Shown piece after piece: positions 42,161 through 51,138 of a DNA stretch of 64,000 nt. The position numbers and the translations under genes were made by a program. The stretch is taken from NCBI GenBank assembly GCA_016715195.1, contig JADKBB010000008.1, positions 67,572 through 131,571 on the forward strand. Direction: 5' to 3'. Under the pieces are notes generated by a model. The model was not told where the DNA came from. It made no database searches and saw nothing but the letters and a program-made list of their open reading frames with translations. How positions within the stretch are numbered: position 1 is the stretch's first letter; every line of letters starts with the position of its first letter. Source of the DNA: Candidatus Villigracilis proximus. GTDB taxonomy: Bacteria; Chloroflexota; Anaerolineae; Anaerolineales; Villigracilaceae.

Positions 42161-43921
42161 ATGCGTAAATTATTTGCTTTACTGAGCCTTCTTGTTATCG
42201 CCAGCATGGCCCTTGCGGCTTGCGGCGGCGGCGCAGCACCTGCCACAGAAGCTCCAGTTGTACCTGCAGAACCTCAGGCCACCGAGGCCCCTGCCGAACC
42301 AACCGCCGAACCCTATCACGGCACTCTTCGTATCAACATGGGATCATTCCCTGACATTGTTGATCCCCAGAAGTCATCTTTCGTAGGCGAAATTGCTGTA
42401 TTGAAACTCGTTTACGAAGGTCTGACCCGCTTGGATAAAGACCTCAACACCATCCCTGCTGCCGCTGAAAGCTGGGAATACAATGATGACGCTACTGTTT
42501 TGACCTTCACATTACGCGAAGGCTTAACCTATAGCGACGGCAGCTTGCTCAATGCTGCTCGTTTTGAGTATTCTTTCCACCGCAATAGCGACCCTGCCAC
42601 CGCAGGCGAATATGCCTCTATCGCCGACGACATTCTTGGTGCCGCTGAATTCCGTAGCTGCGCTGAAAATTGTGATGCAGTTCGCGATGCTTTCTACGAG
42701 AACACAAAGGCCTCTCATGCCGATGGCGCTGCTTGTACTGGCTATGATGATGAAGCCTGCAATACCTTCACTATCAAACTCAAGCAAGCTGGCCCTTACT
42801 TCCACACAGTTGCCTCCCTTTGGGTCGGCTATCCTGCCAAGCAAGAGTTGATCGAAGCTGGTGGCGAAAACTGGTGGTTGGATGCTGCCAATCATATTGG
42901 TAATGGACCTTTTGTCATGACCACCCTTGAACAGGGCACTCAGGTTGCTTTTGTGCCGAATGAGACCTACTGGGCTGGCGTAGCAACTTATGATATCGAC
43001 TATGCTTACATTGTCGATGGCGCAGTTGCTTTCGAAGCTTATAAGAACGACGAGTTCGATATCGTTGGTCTGGGTGCTGAAGATTTGGGCACCGTTCAGA
43101 ACGACCCCACCTTGAGCGCAGAAGCCAATATCTACCCCGGTTCCTGCACATTTGCTATGATGTTCCACCAGCAGAAAGCCCCCTTCACCGATGTGAAGGT
43201 CCGCGAAGCTTTCGCCATGGCGATTGACCGTGATGCCTGGGTTTCTGATGTTCTTAAGGGACTTGGTTCCTCAACATTGACCTGGATTCCAAAAGGCTTC
43301 CCTGGTTACCAGGATGGTGAGACTCGCCTCGCCTTTGATGCCGCTGCTGCCGTTCAGTCCTTGACTGATGGTGGTTACACAGTTGTCGACGGCCAATTGA
43401 TCGGCGCCGATGGCAAAGCCATTGAAATTGTTGATACCTTCAGCGATACCCCCCGCAACCGTACCCGCAATGAATGGTTGGTTGCCAAGTGGAAGGAAGT
43501 TCTTGGTATTGACGTCAAACTCAATCCTGTTGAATCCACCACTTACACCGCTTTGACCAAGGACATCAACACTGCTCCTCAGATGTTCATCCTCGGCTGG
43601 TGTGCTGATTACCCAGATCCTCAGAACTGGTTGAGCGTCTATTGGAAGACCGGCGCTTTTGGTGAGCGCATTGGTTACTCCAACCCAGAACTGGATGCTC
43701 TCATGACCCAGGCTGATGCAGAACTTGATTCCGCCAAGCGCGCTGACCTCTATGCTCAGGCGCAGGATATGTTGGTTGCTGGTTCTCCTGTAGCCTTCAT
43801 GTGGAATAACGTGAATTCCTATCTCGTGAAACCATGGGTCAAGGGTGCAACCCAAACCCCGATGGATTCCGGCTGGATCGGCGATAACGACCCGCTTTCC
43901 ATTACTCTCGAAGCACACTAA
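42161..43921 (+). CDS. ABC transporter substrate-binding lipoprotein, locus B (SBP_bac_5)
   Basis: 586 residues from ATG 42161 (GAGGAGAAG upstream; a GTG 15 bp earlier lies within that ribosome site). Lipobox SMALAAC; acidic Ala/Pro/Thr linker; then standard motif order: LREGLTYSDGSLLNAARFEY at about 117 and DVKVREAFAMAIDRDAW at about 345. Binds oligopeptides or similar solutes. Followed by a strong hairpin without T-run, then two permeases. Confidence 0.93.
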   Translation: MRKLFALLSLLVIASMALAACGGGAAPATEAPVVPAEPQATEAPAEPTAEPYHGTLRINMGSFPDIVDPQKSSFVGEIAVLKLVYEGLTRLDKDLNTIPAAAESWEYNDDATVLTFTLREGLTYSDGSLLNAARFEYSFHRNSDPATAGEYASIADDILGAAEFRSCAENCDAVRDAFYENTKASHADGAACTGYDDEACNTFTIKLKQAGPYFHTVASLWVGYPAKQELIEAGGENWWLDAANHIGNGPFVMTTLEQGTQVAFVPNETYWAGVATYDIDYAYIVDGAVAFEAYKNDEFDIVGLGAEDLGTVQNDPTLSAEANIYPGSCTFAMMFHQQKAPFTDVKVREAFAMAIDRDAWVSDVLKGLGSSTLTWIPKGFPGYQDGETRLAFDAAAAVQSLTDGGYTVVDGQLIGADGKAIEIVDTFSDTPRNRTRNEWLVAKWKEVLGIDVKLNPVESTTYTALTKDINTAPQMFILGWCADYPDPQNWLSVYWKTGAFGERIGYSNPELDALMTQADAELDSAKRADLYAQAQDMLVAGSPVAFMWNNVNSYLVKPWVKGATQTPMDSGWIGDNDPLSITLEAH

Positions 43922-43943
43922 ACTTTAGTTTAGTAGTTTAAAA

Positions 43944-43979
43944 TTGACTGGTCCAATTCATTTGAGTTGGACCAGTCAA
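43944..43979 (+). other. mRNA hairpin after binding-protein gene B
   Basis: TTGACTGGTCCAA (43944-43956) pairs perfectly with TTGGACCAGTCAA (43967-43979); no T-run follows. Same position and style as 35029-35058 in locus A. Confidence 0.75.
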
Positions 43980-44011
43980 CTCTGAAATTTTCCTCATAGG
44001 AGGATGCGCAA

Positions 44012-45010
44012 ATGGCAACCTATCTAATCAGACGATTACTCTGGCTGATCCCAATATTATTTGTTGTTGCACTTATTACATTTATTATGATGCATGCTGC
44101 GCCTGGCGGCCCCTGGGATCGCGATCTAAACGCGCGACAGGTTGATGCGACCACCCAAAATACACTTAATGAGTATTATGGTTTGGATAAACCACTTTGG
44201 CGTCAGTTTACTGCGTATGTTTTTGGGGATGTCAATAAAGAGAATAAATTTGTCTGCGGGTTGGTTTGCGGCAATTTGGGTCCTTCCTATCGTGTCCGTG
44301 GCCGTACTGTACAGGACATTCTTTTTGAGCCGCCAAAGGAAAAGAGTTTTCTTTACAGCCGCTTTGGCTATTCCATGCGATTGGGTGGTTTGGCCTTGAG
44401 CATGGCGATCTTAATAGGAATTCCAGCCGGCATGATCGCCGCGTTAAAACAAAATACATGGATCGATTATGTAAGTTTGTTTATTACGTCCATTGGAATC
44501 TCGATTCCCAGTTTTGTAATGGCGATTTTTCTCATCATCATTTTCGCTTCAATGCTGCATTTGGTGAACGTCGTTCCAAAGGATTGGGATGATGGTAAAG
44601 CGTGGATATTGCCTGCCGCTGTACTGGGGTTTGGAACAATGGCATTCACCGCCCGTCTTACGCGCGCATCCATGCTTGAAGTATTACGTCAGGACTATGT
44701 CCGCACTGCCCGTGCCAAGGGTCTGCACGAACGAGTGGTTATCTTCCGTCACATGTTACGCAATGCCCTTATCCCGGTTGTGACAATTTTGGGCCCGGCT
44801 TTAGCCGCTCTGGTAACCGGTTCATTTATTATCGAAACTATGTTTGGTTTCCCCGGGATGGGACGCGCCTATGTAACTGCTATTGGTCAGCGTGACTATT
44901 CCATGATTTTGGGTACCACCTTGCTTTTTGTTTTTCTGGTGTCACTGGCGAACTTAACTGTGGATATGCTGTACGTTGTTATTGATCCCCGCATTAGAAT
45001 AAATGAGTAA
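44012..45010 (+). CDS. ABC transporter permease (DppB-like), locus B
   Basis: 332 residues, AGGAGGATG upstream. N-terminus MATYLIRRLLWLIPILFVVA (TM1) and APGGPWDRDL motif typical of DppB/OppB, a long periplasmic segment, then five further helices. EAA-type loop VRTARAKGLHERVVIFRHML. Ends VIDPRIRINE. Standard length. Confidence 0.93.
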   Translation: MATYLIRRLLWLIPILFVVALITFIMMHAAPGGPWDRDLNARQVDATTQNTLNEYYGLDKPLWRQFTAYVFGDVNKENKFVCGLVCGNLGPSYRVRGRTVQDILFEPPKEKSFLYSRFGYSMRLGGLALSMAILIGIPAGMIAALKQNTWIDYVSLFITSIGISIPSFVMAIFLIIIFASMLHLVNVVPKDWDDGKAWILPAAVLGFGTMAFTARLTRASMLEVLRQDYVRTARAKGLHERVVIFRHMLRNALIPVVTILGPALAALVTGSFIIETMFGFPGMGRAYVTAIGQRDYSMILGTTLLFVFLVSLANLTVDMLYVVIDPRIRINE

Positions 45011-45033
45011 GCCGCCAAAGGAGTAAAAATAAT

Positions 45034-46029
45034 ATGACGAATACAACTGCTGCAAAACAACAGAAACTTATTTCTGAAGGTGATTCCGGTGCTCTTCGGT
45101 CACGCAGCCCCTGGCGTGATGCCACGGGGCGTTTGATGCGAAATAAAGCTTCGGTTACAGGGTTGGTGATCATTTTATTCTTTACATTGCTCACGATTTT
45201 TGCGCCCCAGATTGCGCCTCATAATCCTTTGCAATTAAATAGTGGTCAGGGATTTTTACCCCCGTCATGGGTGGAAGAATCTGGTAATGGTACAAAAGGA
45301 ATTCCAGATTATCCCCTTGGGACAGATACCCTGGGCCGCGACGCCTTGAGCCGTATTATTTATGGCGCTCGTGTTTCCATGATCGTAGGTTTTGCGCCTA
45401 CGGCGATCATTCTCTTGATGGGAACATTTGTTGGGATGATGGCTGGCTATTATGGCGGTCGTTGGGATAATTTCCTGATGCGCCTTACAGACATCATGTA
45501 TGGTTTCCCTGATCTGTTGTTTTTCATCATCACTCTGGTTGCCCTGCGTGATACATGGATTGGCGAATTTATGAATGGGCTTTTCCTGCTGTTTCTTGCC
45601 CTCGCCGTTGTTAACTGGGTGGGTGTGGCCCGCCTTGTCCGTGGGCAGGTTCTTTCGCTGAAAGAAAAGGAATTTGTTGAGGCCGCCCGAAGTATTGGAG
45701 CAAAAGATTCTCGAATCATGATGAAGCATTTGCTTCCCAATATTCTTGGCCCGATCATTGTTCAAGGTTCCTTTGCGATTCCAAGCATGATTATTACTGA
45801 GGCAATTCTTGGTTACCTTGGTTTGGGATTAAAACCCACAACCGACCCGGAAGCGTTCTTTATCACAAGTTGGGGCTCGCTTTTGTTGGAAGGTCAGTCT
45901 GCGATTAATGCGCAGCCTTACCTGTTGCTTGCTCCGGCAATATGTGTGGCACTGGTCGTATTAGCTTTCACCTTTGTTGGTGACGGCCTCCGTGATGCGC
46001 TCGATCCGCGTATGCGCGGCACGCAATAA
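45034..46029 (+). CDS. ABC transporter permease (DppC-like), locus B
   Basis: 331 residues. LMRNKASVTGLVIILFFTLL (TM1), YPLGTDTLGRDALSRIIYGA (DppC signature), EAA loop EAARSIGAKDSRIMMKHLLP, and the C-terminal DGLRDALDPRMRG motif. Standard length, unlike its locus A counterpart. Last gene of locus B; a 40-bp palindrome follows. Confidence 0.94.
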   Translation: MTNTTAAKQQKLISEGDSGALRSRSPWRDATGRLMRNKASVTGLVIILFFTLLTIFAPQIAPHNPLQLNSGQGFLPPSWVEESGNGTKGIPDYPLGTDTLGRDALSRIIYGARVSMIVGFAPTAIILLMGTFVGMMAGYYGGRWDNFLMRLTDIMYGFPDLLFFIITLVALRDTWIGEFMNGLFLLFLALAVVNWVGVARLVRGQVLSLKEKEFVEAARSIGAKDSRIMMKHLLPNILGPIIVQGSFAIPSMIITEAILGYLGLGLKPTTDPEAFFITSWGSLLLEGQSAINAQPYLLLAPAICVALVVLAFTFVGDGLRDALDPRMRGTQ

Positions 46030-46048
46030 ATCCCTATTTGACGAACTG

Positions 46049-46088
46049 TATACAAGCAAGCCGCCCATATGGGCGGCTTGCTTGTATA
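46049..46088. repeat. Perfect 40-bp palindrome between loci B and C
   Basis: TATACAAGCAAGCCGCCCAT at 46049-46068 is followed without spacer by its exact complement to 46088. The stem's GC core would work as a hairpin, but there is no T-run; its right end instead merges into a TATAAT box at 46085-46090. It could be a terminator for locus B, a cruciform, or an operator overlapping the locus C promoter. Confidence 0.85.
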
Positions 46089-46123
46089 ATTGACAAATGC
46101 TCTTCTCAAAAAAGGAATTTGCC

Positions 46124-48064
46124 ATGTCATATTTAAAACGTGCCGTCTCTCTCGCATCTTTTTTCCTGCTCCTTGTAACCACCTCGTGCGGGTTTCCCTT
46201 ATCACAACCCACACCTACAGCACTGCCTTTGGATACCCCGGTTCCACTTCCTACTGCCACTCCTTTACCCAGTGTGTTGACCGTTTGCCTCGGACAGGAA
46301 CCCAATACGCTCTATCCCTTTGGCGGACCAAACGCCGCCGCCCGCAGTGTGCTGGCTGCGATCAATGACGGGCCGATCGATACAATTGGATATGAATACC
46401 AACCTGTCATTCTCACACAACTGCCTTCTCTTGAAAACGGCGACACTCAAATTGTCAGAACGCCGGTGCAGGCTGGAGGTCAGATCGTGGATGCGGATGG
46501 GAACCTCGTCTTATTAAAGCAGGGCACACGCGTTCGTCCTGCCGGATGTCGCGGCGATGATTGCATCCTCACCTATGACGGTACTTCTCCGCTTGAGATG
46601 GACCAAATGATCGTCAACTTTCGTTTGCGCCCCGATCTGACCTGGGCCGATGGGACTCCGCTCACAGCAGACGACTCGGTTTATGCCTTCACACTCGCCA
46701 GCGCCGCAGGCTCAATTGCAAATACTTTTTTGATCGACCGCACACAAACCTATGAAACCGCCGATGCGCAGACTGTGCAATGGTGGGGCAAACCGGGTTA
46801 TATCGACACTGCCTACTTTACCAACTTTTGGGCGCCCGCGCCAAAACATGTATGGAGCGAATTTCCCGCAGATCAATTGCCAACCATCGACATCGCTTCC
46901 CGTTCTCCGGTGGGTTGGGGACCTTACATGATTCAGGAATGGGCGGCAGGCGATCACATCACATTGACGAAGAACCCGTATTATTTCCGCGCTGCAGAAG
47001 GCTACCCAAAATTTGACACGCTATCCTTCCGCTTTATTGCAGACCCAAATATAGCGTTGAGTGAACTGGTCGCAGGCCGTTGTGACATTCTTGACCCAAC
47101 CATCCGGCTCGACAATCAGGCCGGCTTGTTACAGCAAATGCAAACCGCGGAACAGGCGCAAGCCTTCTTCGCCCCCGGCATGACCATTGAATGGCTTGGG
47201 ATTGGTACAACCCCCGCCGTATATGATGACGGCTATGACACAAACTTTCAAAAAGACCGTCAGGATATTTTTTCCGATGCACACACCAGACAGGGCATCG
47301 CCTACTGTCTTGACCGTCAATCAGTTGTAAATAATGTTTTATTTGGGCTCACCACCGTACCCACAACATATATCCCCGTAGCGCATCCTTTATATGACCC
47401 GAATATTGAGCCGGTTATATTTGAACCCACCACCGGCATCTCATTGCTTGAACAGGCCGGCTGGAAGGATACCGACGGTGACCCCGCCACACCGCGTCAG
47501 GCGGTGACAGTTGAAAATGTTGCGGCGGGCACACCTTTGCAGCTTAATTACTATACAACCACTGCCACCCAGCGCAGACAAGTGGTTGAAATTCTTCAAC
47601 AATCACTCGCGCAATGCGGCATCGGACTCAACGTACAGTATTATTCACAAAATGATCTTTACGCGCCCGGCCCCGAAGGTCTGCTCTTTGGCCGCCGCTT
47701 CGACCTGATCGAATACGCAATGGGCGTCAATAGCATTGAGCCTCCCTGCGGCTGGTTCACCACCGAAGAGATTCCCACCGCAGGCAATTCATGGGTTGGC
47801 ACCAACGTCACCGGCTACACCAATGAACAATTTGATGCCGCCTGCCGCACCGCGCAGCTTTCCCTGCCCGATGAACAAACTTACATCGACTCATACCGCC
47901 AGACACAGGTGCTATTCTCAACCGAACTTCCCGCCATCCCGCTGTATTACCGTTTGCGTGTCGCCGCCGCCCGCCCCGGCATTTGCCACTTCGATCTGGA
48001 TGCAACCGCCAACCCGCTTTGGAATATTGAAGCAATTGACTCAGGCGAGGCTTGCCAGAATTAA
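46124..48064 (+). CDS. ABC transporter substrate-binding lipoprotein 1, locus C
   Basis: 646 residues from ATG 46124 (AAAGGAA upstream). An in-frame ATG at 46097, exactly seven bases after TATAAT 46085-46090, could give a leaderless longer form. Lipobox LVTTSC, Thr/Pro linker, then SBP_bac_5 motifs: LTVCLGQEPNTLYPFGG, LRPDLTWADGTPLTADDSVY, RQGIAYCLDRQSVVNNVLFG and LQQSLAQCGIGLNVQYYS. Contains extra Cys pairs (RPAGCRGDDCIL). TAATG overlap with the next gene. No permease in this locus. Confidence 0.88.
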   Translation: MSYLKRAVSLASFFLLLVTTSCGFPLSQPTPTALPLDTPVPLPTATPLPSVLTVCLGQEPNTLYPFGGPNAAARSVLAAINDGPIDTIGYEYQPVILTQLPSLENGDTQIVRTPVQAGGQIVDADGNLVLLKQGTRVRPAGCRGDDCILTYDGTSPLEMDQMIVNFRLRPDLTWADGTPLTADDSVYAFTLASAAGSIANTFLIDRTQTYETADAQTVQWWGKPGYIDTAYFTNFWAPAPKHVWSEFPADQLPTIDIASRSPVGWGPYMIQEWAAGDHITLTKNPYYFRAAEGYPKFDTLSFRFIADPNIALSELVAGRCDILDPTIRLDNQAGLLQQMQTAEQAQAFFAPGMTIEWLGIGTTPAVYDDGYDTNFQKDRQDIFSDAHTRQGIAYCLDRQSVVNNVLFGLTTVPTTYIPVAHPLYDPNIEPVIFEPTTGISLLEQAGWKDTDGDPATPRQAVTVENVAAGTPLQLNYYTTTATQRRQVVEILQQSLAQCGIGLNVQYYSQNDLYAPGPEGLLFGRRFDLIEYAMGVNSIEPPCGWFTTEEIPTAGNSWVGTNVTGYTNEQFDAACRTAQLSLPDEQTYIDSYRQTQVLFSTELPAIPLYYRLRVAAARPGICHFDLDATANPLWNIEAIDSGEACQN

Positions 48065-49989
48065 TGAGACGACTCTTCAACACTGCGCTTTTTCTGACTC
48101 TTCTGCTCGCATCATGCGTACCGCAGCCTGATTCTGTGGCAGAGCCAACAAGCATTCTCTCCCCGACAGAAACCCCGCCCCCCGCACATGCGCCGGAGAT
48201 TCGCTTCGCGCTGATCGGTGAGCCAGATACGGCGAATGTATGGGCATTATTTGATGAAGCTGGAGCAAGCCATGCCAATTATGCCCTGCGCTCTGAATAT
48301 TGGCCGCGCTTGTATCACATCCTTCCACAAGATTCCTCGTTCCAACCTTTCGTTGCAGCGGATATGCCTTCTGAAGTGACACAGGATGGAGAGGAGTACT
48401 CCGCAACAGTGAAACTCCGCACCGACCTGCACTGGACAGACGGCTCTCCATTCACCGCCGAAGACGTTGCCTTCACAGCCAATACTGTCCTCGCCTTTGA
48501 ACTCGGCTATGACTGGAGCACTTATTATTCGCTTGAATATCTTCTGCGCGTTGAAGCAGTGGATTCGAATACTGTGAAATATTATTTCAAGCAGAAGCCC
48601 AATGTTGGCATTTGGCAATATGGCGTATTGCAAGCGCCGATTGTGCAAAAGGATTTTTGGGAGTTGGCAGTAACCGATGCCGCGACCCTTTTACCTTCCG
48701 GAGAATTACGCATTCAAATTGACCAGGCGCGTAGTTATCTTGATACAGTGCAGGCTTCTGTGGATGATCTGACCGCGAAAGTCACTGCCATAAGAATTAC
48801 CGGGCAGGAAGATAGACAACTTGAAAGTAATCTTACCCGTAGAACGGCTGAGCTTGGATTTGCTCAAAACAATTTAAATAAATTACTGGAAGAAAATTCA
48901 TTCACACTGACCGGCGCGCACCAAAAACTTTATCAATTAACTGATCAAGACGAACCAACTTTGGGAGCCTGGATGCCCGGCGGAGAAGAAAGCGGCGCAT
49001 GGACAAACCTTGCCAACCCGGATTTTGTGGAACGTTTTGGTATGCCGGGTTTTGATCGTGCTGTGTACCGCATCTTTGAAGATGAAGCTTCCGCTTTGGC
49101 CGCCTTCCAAAATGGTGAAGTCGATTTTGTTCTTTCGCCAGACGGTATCAACAGCGAAACTGCTGACGCAAAATTGAACGCCAGTTACAGCGCGCGTTTT
49201 CTTGTGTTTAATCCATTGCATGAACAGCTTGCTGATCCGGCGTTCCGCGCCGCGCTTGGCTGCCTGATAGACCGTGACGTGCTCGCGTCTGATATTTTAC
49301 AAAACAAGGCCGCGCCGCTGGATTCCTTTGTGCTTTCTGCTCAATGGCATGACTCTACAAAAAGAAATGTCTGCTCCGGTATGGATGGTGCCGCCCGGAT
49401 TGGATATGCGGTAAGGCTATTAAAAGATGCCGGTTATTCATGGGCACAGGAACCGGATGCCGATCACGCGGGTCAAAATTTATTGCTGCCGAACGGCGAA
49501 CCTTTTCCGCAGGTCAGTCTGCTTGCGCCTTCAAAAGAAGAGGATGCGCTGCGATATGCCGCCGCCAACTATATTGCTGAGCAGGCGCAGTCTTTGGGGA
49601 TCCCGTTTGTGGTGCGGGAAATGAGACTCAATGATATGGTCTATGCGGTATATAGCTCACAGAAATATGACATGGCGCTCATGGGTTGGCGTTTGAGCGA
49701 ATATCCCATGTATCTGTGTGAATGGTTCGGGGGGCAGAATCTGCTTTTGTATAACAGTAACAGGTTCAAGTCGGCGTGTGATGCGCTGGGAGTTGAGTCG
49801 AATTTGGACGCGGCCCGGAAAAATATCCAGCAGATCGAATCCGCTTTAACATCTGAATTGCCATTTTTACCTTTGTTTACCGTGATGCGGTCTGATGTGT
49901 ACCGTGGTTTGTCATTTCCCAGGGTAAATATCTTGAATGGCTGGGGCGGTTTGTATGGCGCGCCGTCCTACGCTATGCCGTCCCCATAA
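48064..49989 (+). CDS. ABC transporter substrate-binding lipoprotein 2, locus C, with coiled-coil insertion
   Basis: 641 residues from ATG 48064 (overlaps the previous TAA). Lipobox TLLLASC; N-lobe LRTDLHWTDGSPFTAEDVAF; C-lobe DPAFRAALGCLIDRDVLASD. Between the lobes, residues about 215-280 form a charged heptad-rich coiled coil (DQARSYLDTVQASVDDLTAK, RRTAELGFAQNNLNKLLEEN), not a usual part of this family. It may dimerise or reach the partner lipoprotein encoded just upstream. Confidence 0.85.
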   Translation: MRRLFNTALFLTLLLASCVPQPDSVAEPTSILSPTETPPPAHAPEIRFALIGEPDTANVWALFDEAGASHANYALRSEYWPRLYHILPQDSSFQPFVAADMPSEVTQDGEEYSATVKLRTDLHWTDGSPFTAEDVAFTANTVLAFELGYDWSTYYSLEYLLRVEAVDSNTVKYYFKQKPNVGIWQYGVLQAPIVQKDFWELAVTDAATLLPSGELRIQIDQARSYLDTVQASVDDLTAKVTAIRITGQEDRQLESNLTRRTAELGFAQNNLNKLLEENSFTLTGAHQKLYQLTDQDEPTLGAWMPGGEESGAWTNLANPDFVERFGMPGFDRAVYRIFEDEASALAAFQNGEVDFVLSPDGINSETADAKLNASYSARFLVFNPLHEQLADPAFRAALGCLIDRDVLASDILQNKAAPLDSFVLSAQWHDSTKRNVCSGMDGAARIGYAVRLLKDAGYSWAQEPDADHAGQNLLLPNGEPFPQVSLLAPSKEEDALRYAAANYIAEQAQSLGIPFVVREMRLNDMVYAVYSSQKYDMALMGWRLSEYPMYLCEWFGGQNLLLYNSNRFKSACDALGVESNLDAARKNIQQIESALTSELPFLPLFTVMRSDVYRGLSFPRVNILNGWGGLYGAPSYAMPSP

Positions 49990-49993
49990 ACTT

Positions 49994-50002
49994 TGCTATA
50001 AT
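49994..50002 (+). promoter_or_regulatory. Extended -10 promoter candidate before locus C ATPases
   Basis: TGCTATAAT (TGn extended -10 plus TATAAT at 49997-50002), about 29 bp before the GTG start at 50031; no good -35. It may let the ATPases be transcribed apart from the two lipoproteins. Confidence 0.45.
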
Positions 50003-50030
50003 CAAGAAATTCTTATTTCAGGAGCCAAAT

Positions 50031-51056
50031 GTGGCAAAGACCGATCAAAAGCCCTTGTTGGAAGTTCGCAATCTGAAGACATATTTTTACACCGAAGATG
50101 GTGTGGTCAGTGCTGTGGATGGTGTGAGTTTTGAAGTGTATCCCGGCGAGGTTTTGGGGATTGTGGGCGAATCAGGGTGCGGTAAGAGTGTTACTTCTCT
50201 TTCGATCATGCGTTTGATCGCGCCTCCCGGTAAGATCACGGAAGGGGAAATATTGTTTGGCGGAAAAAATCTTTTGGATCTTTCTGAAAGTGAGATGACC
50301 AAAGTGCGCGGTAATAAGATCTCGATGATCTTTCAACAGCCGCAAACCGCGTTGAACCCTGTCTTTCAGGTTGATGACCAGATCGCGGAAGTATTAAATA
50401 TTCACAAAGATTTTGGCGCTGAAGCAGGCAAGGCTCGCGCCATTGAATTATTAAAGATGGTGGGTATTCCTGATGCCGAGCGCCGCGCCGAAGCTTATCC
50501 GCATGAACTTTCGGGCGGTATGGCGCAGCGTGTAATGATCGCGATGGCTTTGGCTTGTGTGCCTGAGCTATTGATCGCGGATGAACCCACTACCGCTTTG
50601 GATGTGACCATTCAGGCGCAGATCCTTGATCTGATGCGTGATTTGCGTTCAAAGATGGGCACCTCTGTTATTTTGATCACACATGATCTGGGTGTGGTGG
50701 CAGAGATGGCCGAACGTGTGGCGGTGATGTATGCCGGTGAAGTGGTTGAGCAGGCGGATGTGAATCCGCTTTTTGAACAACCTTTGCATCCATACACACA
50801 AGGTTTGATCGGTTCGATTCCTGTTTTAGGCCAGCTTAAAGAACGGCTGGATGTAATTCCCGGTTCGGTGCCGAATCTGGTGAATTTGCCCGCTGGTTGT
50901 CGTTTTGCACCCCGCTGTTTGTCTCGTGAAAAGTTTGGATTAAAGATCTGCACCGATGTGAAGCCTGATCTGACAGAGGTTATTCCCGGTCATTTGGTGC
51001 GCTGCTGGTTGTATCAGAATGCAGAAGGTCATCAAGCGCCCTTGAAGGCGAAATAA
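50031..51056 (+). CDS. Oligopeptide-type ABC transporter ATPase (DppD-like), locus C
   Basis: 341 residues, GTG start set by CAGGAGCC. Walker A IVGESGCGKSVTSLSIM, Q-loop MIFQQPQTALNPVF, signature LSGGMAQRVMIAMALA, Walker B LIADEPTTALDVTIQ, H-loop ILITHDLGVVAEMA, C-terminal GCRFAPRCLSREKFGLKIC. Very close in motif wording to the locus B DppD-like gene, suggesting duplication; no permease accompanies it. Confidence 0.95.
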   Translation: MAKTDQKPLLEVRNLKTYFYTEDGVVSAVDGVSFEVYPGEVLGIVGESGCGKSVTSLSIMRLIAPPGKITEGEILFGGKNLLDLSESEMTKVRGNKISMIFQQPQTALNPVFQVDDQIAEVLNIHKDFGAEAGKARAIELLKMVGIPDAERRAEAYPHELSGGMAQRVMIAMALACVPELLIADEPTTALDVTIQAQILDLMRDLRSKMGTSVILITHDLGVVAEMAERVAVMYAGEVVEQADVNPLFEQPLHPYTQGLIGSIPVLGQLKERLDVIPGSVPNLVNLPAGCRFAPRCLSREKFGLKICTDVKPDLTEVIPGHLVRCWLYQNAEGHQAPLKAK

Positions 51057-51138
51057 TTTTCAATCATGTTTTTAATTGGCGGGATGAACTGCAGTCTGAA
51101 AACAATAAAATTTTATGATTGCCTTGGAGCAAACAGGT

